Source: Sepiola atlantica
Lineage: Eukaryota; Mollusca; Cephalopoda; Sepiida; Sepiolidae
Assembly (NCBI GenBank): GCA_963556195.1
Contig: OY744532.1
Coordinates: forward strand, 102,234,583 to 102,298,582
DNA: 64,000 bases
Direction: 5' to 3'
Shown here: positions 55,705-64,000 of the stretch, piece after piece
How positions within the stretch are numbered: the stretch's first letter is position 1
How the letters are laid out: each line of letters opens with the position of its first letter
The notes under the pieces: model-generated
The model's database searches: none
What the model saw: only the letters and a program-made list of their open reading frames with translations
Told to the model about the DNA's origin: nothing
Position numbers and translations under genes: made by a program

Positions 55705-56045
55705 TCATTTCCATGTGCTTTTAATGATTACATTTTAAATATCATTTCTATGTGCTTTTAATGATTACATTTTAAATATCATTTCTATGTGCTTTTAATG
55801 ATTACATTTTAAATATCATTTCTATGTGCTTTTAATGATTACATTTTAAATATCATTTCTATGTGCTTTTAATGATTACATTTTAAATATCATTTCTATG
55901 TGCTTTTAATGATTACATTTTAAATATCATTTGTATGTGCGTTTAATGATTACATTTTAAATATCATGTGTATGTGCTTTTAATGATTACATTTTAAATA
56001 TCATTTGTATGTGCTTTTAATGATTACATTTTAAATATCATAGTT
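55705..56045 (+). repeat. 37-bp tandem array, ~9 copies
   Basis: ATGTGC starts recur at 37-bp steps from 55713 to 56009. The monomer contains CTATGTGCTTTTAATGATTA and CATTTTAAATATCATTT. It aligns with the 36-bp monomer (shared ...AAATAT.ATTT end), so it is a second, independent amplification of the same ancestral unit. Confidence 0.97.
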
Positions 56046-56599
56046 GTTAATTTGCCACTGTTGATGATGAGATACTTTTTCTCAATTTGTAACGCTTATG
56101 TTTTAAAAACAAATTTCCGTCGGGCTGTACGGCTGAAGGTATACATAAACTTTTTATCGGTCTGTAACGCTTAGGCTTGAAATAAAATTCGTCGTTCTGC
56201 AATGCTAAAGTTTGAAATAAGATTTTGTTTGGTCAGTCAGAGTTAAGTTTGAAGTAGAATTCTCATCGTCTGTTATGGTTAAGTTTTTATAGTATTTTGT
56301 CGGTGTGTAACGATTAAGTTTCAGATAAGATTTCTGTCGGGCTGTCAGATTCATGTTTGAAATATTATTTTAATGTGCCTTTCTTGGTTACATTTGAAAT
56401 ATAATGCTTGTTGTTATGTCGCGTGTATGTTTAACATAAAACTGTGCATAGGTCTGTAAGGCCTGTGAGGTCAGAATAGCATTTCGTTTGCACTGCTCTG
56501 TAACAATTATGTTTTAAATAGTATATGTCGGTCTGTCACAGTAAAGTTTCAAGTAACATGTCTGTCGGTCTGTCAAACTTAACTTTCAAATATCAATTA

Positions 56600-57600
56600 C
56601 AGTATTAATTGCGCAGATTGAATGGACGTATCTGACAGATACTTGTTCTGGTTTATTGTTTTGCTTTATTATGGAAAATACCAATAATAAAAGTAATCGA
56701 AATTCTTACTTCTTGATTGAAACAAGCGGTGGCAATCGATCACTTATTTGCTCTCATCCGAGGCCAGATATTAAATGGAGGGCAACATTTTATCGACCCT
56801 TCGTCTGCAACCTTTTTCCTCTCCTTCCGAATTACCAAAAGAAATCAAATCAAAAGAAGTGATAAATAAAAGCTATTTATCTGAGAAAAATGGCTTCGTT
56901 TGTTCCTGCAACAAAGAAACAAAAATCAAATCATTGATCGATATTAGTAATCTGATTCTATCGATTAATCAAGGGTTCGATTATTTATGTTTTATAAGGA
57001 ATACAAGACCAACGAGCTCATGTGTATATTTAAAAATCGTATACATACGCATACTGTTAGATTCCATCAGAGTATTTCAATGTAGTTAAATAGGAGGCTG
57101 CTTCAAATTTATATTAATTATCAACAGCTTTTTCAACAATCAGAGTTTCTATCCACTTTAAAAATTAACATTCCAAATATAGTTCTGAAACCGAGCCGAA
57201 TACAACAAGATTATTTTTACAGTTAACAATACTCAACATCTCTCAAGATAGATCCTTTAAACGATAATGACTTGAATTTTGATTATCTAAAGGGTTTACG
57301 GTTTGCAATGTTAAAGTTAGAAATAAGATTTAGTTCGGTCAATCAAAGTATATTGATGAACCGTATATTTATATCTGCAACTTTCTATAATATGATTCCT
57401 TGTATGTGTATATAGTTGAACATTCTTTTACAATTTATACACACTTTTACTTCAATTATAGAAAATCTATGAACTCTAGTAGTCAAAATATTATAGAATA
57501 TGAAACAGCTATAAGAAAACTGATATAATTATGGATTTAATTGGCCAAGAGATCGTTTAATTCTGTTTTAGTAATAAATGAAAAATAACAAAGTAAAGGG
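56600..57600. other. No feature recognised
   Basis: The 104-codon frame at 56775-57089 has no recognised domain and AT-driven composition. Not called. Confidence 0.35.
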
Positions 57601-57619
57601 AAATCTAATTTTAGGACGG

Positions 57620-58665
57620 GATTAACTAAAATGTCTGACTTGTTTTCTAAGAAATAGAGAAGCATGTTATTAGATACAGTTTAAATTATATGAAGATTAT
57701 ATTTCGTAAATAAATAATTTGTTATGAATAGGATTTTTAGTTCACGAAGACTGATTAATGGATTACATTTGGTGTTTATTTCTCTATATAACAACGTTCA
57801 AATTGTTTAATGCTAGTAGATGTAACTAATTATTAATAGATAAAATACGCTCTTTATTTCTCTATATACAACATTAAAGGGAAGTAGAATTAAAACACCC
57901 ACTCGATGTAACTAATGATTGATGCATTAGATACGCTGTTTATTTATCAATATAACAACGTAAGAATGGCGGAAAATCAAGAGAAATAACTCGATGGAAC
58001 GAATGTAAATATATTAAATACACTGTTTGTTTTGCGTTATAACAACGTTAAAATGGCGTAAAATCAAGGGGAATGACTCCATGTAACTAATACTTAATGC
58101 ATTAAATACGCTGTAAATTTATTTATATAATAACGTTAAAATAGCGTAGAATAGAATTGTAATACGTGGATGTAACTTATGATTTATGGAGTAATGGGAG
58201 GTGACGGTAGTTAAGTGGATATCGACACGGACTAAAGACCTGGGTGTTCCAAGTTCGAATTGAGTCGTTTCCACAGTACAACATTCATTTAAGGATTTTG
58301 GCAACCTTCTCGTAGTCTTTCCCGTAAGTACCCGATGTATTTCCAGTAATATTTCTTACTAGAAAAACATCGGGGAAACTAATAGCAACACAAGAATCAT
58401 CTGGTTCACACGAAAGAAGAAGAATGGGGCAAACACACTGTTTAGTATACGATATAACACCGTGTAAATGGCATAGACTCAAGGGGAACAACGCAATGTA
58501 AATAATGAATAAAATACGCTATTTATTTCTATTTAAGTCTGATTTGTTTTCTAATGAACAGAAATACTTGATATTGGACTTTATTTGTTCAGTAAAGTAA
58601 TGATAGTAAATAAATATGTATTTATGGATAGGATTTTTATTTCATGAAGATTTGGATATATGATA
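57620..58665 (+). repeat. ~100-bp tandem array with larger flanking duplication
   Basis: Units of roughly 90-105 bp carrying ATA(A)CAACGTTAAAATGGCG, AATCAAGGG-AAT-ACTC, ATGTAACTAATGATTAATGC and AATACGCTGTTTATTT occur from about 57770 to 58190 and resume at 58440-58530. The outer blocks 57620-57770 and 58530-58665 (TCTGACTTGTTTTCTAA; ATAGGATTTTTAGTTCA) also match each other. The array is split by a SINE (58190-58435). Confidence 0.75.
58190..58435 (+). mobile_element. tRNA-derived SINE inserted in the tandem array
   Basis: Head: GGTAGTTAAGTGGATATCGA (A box TAGTTAAGTGG, 58208-58218) and CCAAGTTCGAATTGAG (B box, 58248-58263), spaced as in a tRNA. A body of about 170 bp follows. The tandem units on both sides are continuous once this segment is removed, which shows it is an insertion. 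Confidence 0.65.

Positions 58666-58667
<2 letters not shown>

Positions 58668-58709
<42 letters not shown>
58668..58709. repeat. (TA)n array
   Basis: Pure dinucleotide array. Confidence 0.97.
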
Positions 58710-58710
<1 letters not shown>

Positions 58711-59065
58711 CAGTTTTATATTAAAACATATTTATAGTTAAAAGGCCCTTTGAAGATGTTATAGTCTTGAAAGTAAAGCCCTATTTGAAATTTTTATAAG
58801 TGTTGTCATTTCTGCGATAAGCAAGCTCCGTTCGAGCGTTGAACACTGTTAACTATATTGTAATCTCTCTGCCTCCCGAGTAAGTGTATTTTAATTTTCA
58901 TTACTGTCTGTGGCGGTTCTTCGCGGTCGTGTGGTTCTGAGCGTTTGTCTCATGATTCTAGCTTGAATCTACGAAATGTGTTTGAGCCCATGCGACCGCC
59001 TGCAACCGCCACTTCTACACTAATAAAAGAACACGAAACAACGTCGTCTGTAGGTAGACGAAAAA

Positions 59066-59069
<4 letters not shown>

Positions 59070-59141
<72 letters not shown>
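59070..59141. repeat. (TA)n array
   Basis: Followed by a block (59142-59203) repeated at 59846-59904. Confidence 0.97.
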
Positions 59142-59145
<4 letters not shown>

Positions 59146-59519
59146 AATGAAGCTTTGAGTCATTTTAAACAAAAGAGCAAAAAAGGAAAATGCAGTTTAA
59201 ATTCACAGAGAAACTAACTAAACCTAAGATATCGCAGACTAAGCGTTCGTTGGAAAATTCATGAATAAACATAAAAAAGGGGATTGATATATCTAACAGT
59301 GAAACAAAAACAGTGGACCTTACCTTAGCGTGAAATATTAAAACGGGGATCATCAACTGTTTACTATGTAACAGTTTCGAAGATTTAAAAATAGGATAGT
59401 TATAATATTCACGGCTCTCCAATGGTGCTGATCAAACGACCTTTTCCCCAATAATCAAGTGTAGAAATAATTCAGCTTAAATTTCACTAATATATACATA
59501 AATAAATAATAATATTATG

Positions 59520-59597
<78 letters not shown>

Positions 59598-59910
59598 TAT
59601 TACCCTTTAGACTACCGTGTGATATGGTAATTTTCATATAAAATAACATTAATTATAAAATAATAATACTAATAATACTATCTAAACACTACACCCAATA
59701 ACCATGCTACGATATGGTAGATAGCAATACAATTATATAGGAATAAAAGTTGCATTGAAAAAAAAGCTTAAGTACCTTTAGTACCAGATAGGAAAGTAGA
59801 TAAGAGCAAGGAAACCTAGCTATACAGATCTAAATACCCAATATATAGTCTTAAGAAGCTGTGAGTCATTTTAAACAAAAGAAAAAAAGGAAAAGGCAGT
59901 TTAATTAAAT
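59140..59910 (+). repeat. Direct-repeat pair around an R1 fragment and (AAT)n
   Basis: GTCTAATGAAGCTTTGAGTC and GTCTTAAGAAGCTGTGAGTC, each followed by ATTTTAAACAAAAGA-AAAA-GGAAAA(T/G)GCAGTTTA, lie at 59142-59204 and 59848-59910. Between them, 59350-59440 matches the 2065-2170 part of repeat R1, and an (AAT)n array spans 59521-59596. The pair may be ends of one element. Confidence 0.6.
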
Positions 59911-60153
59911 CCAACATGTATACATTTATAGTATATATAATTGTTTTATTTTATTCAGCTATTCAAATTTCTGTAAAATGTTCGAACAACCGAATATACT
60001 TATTTATGCAATTTACTAAAATAATTGTCTATAGAGAAGGGTGTACAAGTATTTCGGAACTAACGTGTCTACAAGAATACATACTTCCATTGTTGTGTTT
60101 ATTTTACATTTAGTAGCTCGTACGTTCTAAATTATACATGCAAATTGATTATA

Positions 60154-60218
60154 TATATATGTGTGTGTTTGTAAACGAATATATATATATATAAACACTA
60201 TTATTATATACGAGTGTT

Positions 60219-60269
<51 letters not shown>

Positions 60270-60275
60270 CTGTAT
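60154..60275. repeat. TA/TG compound microsatellite
   Basis: TA blocks with GTGTGTGT segments. Confidence 0.95.
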
Positions 60276-60634
60276 GTATGATCTATAAATTACACAATTC
60301 TATTTCCTGTTATTAAACGTTAGTCAGACAGCCATTTGTCTTCAATTTGAATCAAGCCAGCCATAATCAGATGAAAAAAGGCCATTTTCGAGTCCATCAG
60401 ATAAGCTGTAAAATTACAACTCAAATTTTAAATTGGATAGATAATGGTCGCCAAATGAACAAATGTCTATCGAAAACAAAATAGAATAATGAACATTTTT
60501 ATTGGGAACGGATAAACAAGATCGTATATAAATCAACCATGGCTCAAAGTAACCATCACTACCTCTGAACATACCTATGCACGTCTCGAATAAAAGATAT
60601 GCAGAGAAATGTACTTAAATCAAATCACGTTGCT

Positions 60635-60638
<4 letters not shown>

Positions 60639-60730
<92 letters not shown>

Positions 60731-60731
60731 A
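60639..60731. repeat. (TA)n array
   Basis: Abuts the 3' end of the PLE at 60731. Confidence 0.97.
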
Positions 60732-63725
60732 AGATAGATGAAAGAAGGATAAACATGTACGAATGACAAATCTATTTCAACTTCGATTGTTCAATGCAAG
60801 GTGTACTCGGTAACAACATCTTTATTATTCTTTCCTTAAGCCAAGGCTTTTCAAAGATTAAAATCTTATCATCAGAGGAATTACATAGATAGAAAAGTTG
60901 GCAGTTGAAAAGCCAAAATATAAAATTTGAAAAAAATATTAAGTAATGGAGAGTGAGAGTGTGCGTGTAAAAAATATGGAGTCTGTCCAGTTGGTAAATG
61001 TCCGTTGATAAGGTGTCCAGTGAAAGGAGATTTAACGATAGAAAATAAGGGTTTTCGTGAAGGCAGCATTGAAAAAGTTCAAGAATGAAGTAAATCCAAT
61101 AGAAATATGTTTAGTTCAATCGTAGGTGGAACGCACTTATTCGGAAGTAATTTTGAGAATTCGGGCTATTTAAAATACTTCCGTGAACCGTGAATGAGAG
61201 TAGTTTTCAGAAGTTGAAGTTGAACTGGGTATATTAAACGCAGGCAGTCGGGAATTTGAGTAGTGACTTCAATCAAGTCTAAAGTCGACAGCTTTTAGTT
61301 GAAAACGAGGCCAAATGAGGAAGTCGGGGAAGGGATAACACATAGAAAAGTAGGTGATGAAGTTAGTTAAATGAACTATGACTGATGCTGGGAAGAAATA
61401 CGGGGAAGGGATTGTTAGTTACTATGTATTGCTTGTAAGCAATAAAGCCGGTGCGAGTTTTGTAGAGGTTATCATAAGCATAAAGCAAAGGTGAAATGCA
61501 GGTCATTGAATGAATATTTCTGAAAGGAGGGTCCCGTAATTAAAACGGATTTTAGACGAACTTATATATAATTTCGAATGCATTTAATATGTAATAATGC
61601 GGGCAAAAGCTAGTGTTTCAGAGTTAGATGTATAAATACTTTAAAGAATTCTCAGTAAATTAAATATTAAAGGCATCACTAAATAAGAAACTTTAATATA
61701 TAACTGAAATTAGGTATGGGAACAGCGTTAGTCTGATTGCAACAATTGATTTCTAGTACAATGATTATAGGGTAGGGCTGGGTTGAATTTGGTAAACTTA
61801 AGTGAAGCACTAGTGTGTTGAAATTATAAATAGATTTTAAGGGGGGCAAATGGACCATATAAGGAGTAACCAGGGAGCGTAGTTTAAAGGTGAGAGAAAT
61901 GGAATATATGAACAAAATATTGTCGGTAGAGCTAGGCGTATACAGGGTTGATGGACTGAATTCAAGGGAGATAAAATAAGCAATGGATGAGTGTGTACGA
62001 AGGTTGGCAAATACTTGAAAAAAGGGGAATAGGAATTATAATGTTCAAGTAAAAGCGGTTAAGGATTAGTGGAGTGGATGGGAATAATATTAATTCTCAA
62101 TTTACATTAAGTGTTATGGGTTAATATAGTTATTACGTGTGGGGGAGGATACATTATGTTATGAGGATGGTTATTTGTAAGGTTGGAAAAGTTAAGAATT
62201 AAAAAAATAAAAAAATAACAAATTATAGAATTAAAAAATTAATCTAATGTAAGAGAGGGGGTTGTTGGCTGGGAGGAGGGGTGTCAGATGGAGTAATAAC
62301 ATTTATGTATTTAAAGTTTCGCTTGTGCTCGCAATTTGAGATTAGTTCATTTTTAGAGTTAATAATATTTTTGCTTTTAGCTGCTTCAGCTATCATAAAT
62401 GTTTCTAATGTACATAGTAGGTAGAAAGCGGATCCTGGAGTGTAGGAATTAGACTTTTTTGAATATTGCCCAATGTAGGGAGTAGGGGGTGTTTTTACTG
62501 TTAAGGCTTTTTATTAGATTGGAGAGAGAGGTGCTAGTGGTATTGTTATTATTGTGTTTGAAAGAGTATATATAGTTTGAGAGTCGGGTCTTGCCCCAAT
62601 GTAAGTGTGTATTTTGTATGTGGTTGATATTATAGTATTTGTGTAATTTATAGTATCGGGAATGTTTTGGGTGTGTATGTTCAAGTTGTGGGGCAAAGTT
62701 AAGTTGGGGTTGTTAGGTGGAGAAGATGAAGTTATTTGAGGGGTGAGATCAAGATTGTTGTTAGTTAGCGGGAGTTGTTGGTTAGTGTGATAGCTGTTAT
62801 TTAGGGTGTCGTTTGGTACAGGGAGTTGGGATGTGGACAGCTATAGGGCGAGGGGAGAATTTGTATGTTGGTGTCTGTTTGCATGATGATGTTTTGGGGG
62901 AATTGCTTAACAGTACACGCATATATGACGTTACTTTGTATGCAATGACCATTTAACGGGCATCTCTAGATTTCTGGTAGTTACAATTATTAGTAGGGTG
63001 TATAGCAGGTGCTGGTTGCTGGGAAGATTTAATTTTTTTATTAGATGTGATGATGGTGTGTGCTATATTGGGCAGTGTGGAGAAGGAAATTTTAATAGAG
63101 ATGTATTTAAAATAGTGCTGTGTTTATGCGGGTGCTTGAATGAATTATCTAAAATTCTGAATAATTCCTTTGCGATATTTGTTTTCACATTGCAGTTATA
63201 GGCTGGGTTAAACCAAATACTATTCTTTCTTCTAATTTTTTTTTTTTACTATGTTCTTGGGACTCAGCTAATCTGCGAATATTGATAGTTTTTGTGGGTC
63301 TATTTATGTATGTTTTGGTGTTCTTAGTTAGTTTAGTATTAGTCCGCTGTATTGCCATTTTGTGTGTAATTAAGTTTAAAGGTTTGTTCCTCTGGATAAC
63401 GGGATTATTTTCGTATTTAATCTTATCAGTGTATCCCGAATAAAGTAGTGCGTTATTGCGGAAGTTGGAGTTATGTTCGAAGATAGATTTATTAGCGGAT
63501 AACTTTGAAATTCTATCAGAAACTGAAAGGGACTATTTAATTACTTATGGAGTTTGGATGGTAAGATAGTTTATGTACGTAGAAGAGGGTTAAATTAGGT
63601 TCGTGGTAGGGGGCTAATAAATTCGGAGTTAAGGTCTAATGTTAGATCAAAGAAGTCAGATATTATTTTCTCAGGTTCTATAGTGATAGTTAATCCGAAG
63701 CTTTTAAAGAAGTTGTGTATATTTT

Positions 63726-63729
<4 letters not shown>
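60731..63729 (-). mobile_element. Decayed PLE-type element, RT plus GIY-YIG (lineage B)
   Basis: About 3 kb, minus strand. From the 5' side (high coordinates), with many frame changes: FKSFGLTITIEPEKIISDFF (63652-63711), DLTLDLNSEFISPL, then SDRISKLSANKSIFEHNSNF (about 63460-63520), KNSIWFNPAYNCNVKTNIAK then ELFRILDNSF (about 63120-63225), a GIY-YIG remnant with HTYIGARPDS (about 62580-62610), TSTSLSNLIKSLNSKN-PYSLHWAIFKK (about 62465-62530), and TLETFMIAEAAKSKNIIN with ELISNCEHKR (about 62320-62410). This matches an invertebrate RT/GIY-YIG family whose members read FLDVTF.L.TG, IWFNPP(Y/F)...V.TN(I/V)GK.FL and an LSKHIW...I.W.I ending. The palm domain is missing: the 5' end is cut at (TA)n 63730. 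The 3' end carries a hammerhead. Dead, but recognisable. Confidence 0.65.
60832..60880 (-). ncRNA. Hammerhead ribozyme (PLE lineage B), intact core
   Basis: Minus strand, 49 nt: stem I TTCCT (60876-60880) / AGGAA (60832-60836), CTGATGA, T, helix II AAGAT/ATCTT with loop TTTA, T, GAAA, helix III AAGCC/GGCTT with a 2-nt loop, cleavage triplet TTA. All invariant core residues are present. The only oddity is a T-T mismatch at the base of helix II. Helix III is longer (5 bp) than in family A, so a monomer could be active. Confidence 0.78.

Positions 63730-63766
<37 letters not shown>
63730..63766. repeat. (TA)n array
   Basis: Truncates the PLE reading frame on its 5' side. The last 230 bp (63767-64000) show no recognised feature. 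Confidence 0.96.
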
Positions 63767-64000
63767 TATACCAAGTGAGATATATGAATAAAAATGTATG
63801 AAATACAATGTTTATTTCGTTTTGAATTGTTAAAAACACGGGGTTTAAAATACAAACACTTTTACTATTTCTTCCAAATTTATAAACAAACTAATTACAC
63901 AATTAGTATTTTATACAATTTTTATTCCCATTATTACTGGTTTATATAATTCCTCTATTTCGTATATTGAGCAAAAAATGTTCATGATAGGTTCCATTTT

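Larger units (their letters stand above)
54650..56600 (+). repeat. Degenerate 36/37-bp satellite block
   Basis: Monomers of the loose form GTCGGTCTGTAACGCTTAAGTTTGAAATAACATTTT recur across about 1.9 kb with high divergence, except for two sub-arrays that are nearly uniform (listed separately). The same family appears at 27600-27850. No protein frame is conserved across monomers. Confidence 0.85.

Noticed and set aside
56775..57089. 104-codon frame as a host gene
   Set aside because: No recognised domain, no splice or promoter context, and composition typical of AT-rich noncoding DNA.
60731..62700. Small minus-strand frames (60881-61069, 61679-61915, 62514-62696) as separate genes
   Set aside because: They are pieces of the decayed RT/GIY-YIG element or its UTR in shifting frames.

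Overview
The window reads as intergenic/intronic DNA from an animal nuclear genome, not a microbe. It is AT-rich, with more than 40 (TA)n arrays, further CT, CA, trinucleotide and homopolymer runs, tRNA-derived SINE heads, a U2-snRNA-headed repeat, and decayed copies of retroelements typical of invertebrates: Penelope-like elements (PLEs), RLE-type and Jockey/CR1-type LINEs, and mariner. A mollusc, perhaps a cephalopod, is my inference from this repeat mix; nothing in the window proves it. I find no rRNA, no intact tRNA and no convincing intact host gene. Host-gene candidates are one possible exon (25390-25761, minus), a TATA/first-exon/donor arrangement (1143-1256) and a cluster of three YY1-like sites (10020-10077).

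Layout. 0-10 kb: (TA)n arrays, a PLE 3' end with a hammerhead (238-490), a degenerate ~80-bp tandem (5115-5400), a SINE/hammerhead relic (7330-7460) and a decayed GIY-YIG fragment (8400-8690). 10-20 kb: a pyrimidine-rich tract, hammerhead-bearing foldbacks (13.3-13.8 kb), a LINE tail (16.2-16.6 kb), foldbacks, a 384-bp MITE (17855-18238), a 250-bp tandem duplication and the U2-headed repeat (19907-20245). 20-32 kb: a mariner-derived foldback (22432-22975), a dispersed repeat (24170-24800), a tRNA-hammerhead SINE (28508-28640) and a 270-bp palindrome (30871-31139). 32-38 kb: the best element, a snap-back PLE (32889-35175) with RT and GIY-YIG domains between inverted pseudo-LTRs that each carry a hammerhead; then a second tRNA-hammerhead unit (35.5 kb), a third pseudo-LTR copy (35.9-36.1 kb) and a foldback (37.73-38.0 kb). 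38-48 kb: a second copy of the 24-kb repeat, a mariner transposase fragment, a Jockey/CR1-like LINE relic and a foldback. 48-57 kb: a Helitron-like end, compound trinucleotides, an RLE-type LINE relic with a duplicated 3' region, and a degenerate satellite with two locally homogenised arrays (36 bp x 13, 37 bp x 9). 57-64 kb: a ~100-bp tandem split by a tRNA-SINE, and a second PLE lineage (60731-63729) whose 3' end carries a canonical hammerhead.

The main theme is self-cleaving RNA. I can fold at least six hammerhead ribozyme families by eye, some with a complete core (35055, 32935, 60832, 351, 35551) and others decayed. They lie in PLE pseudo-LTRs, in inverted-repeat foldbacks and, most unusually, directly downstream of tRNA-like pol III promoter heads. 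Hammerheads in PLE pseudo-LTRs are established knowledge; the tRNA-head plus hammerhead units and the U2-headed repeat are the parts most worth a second look.
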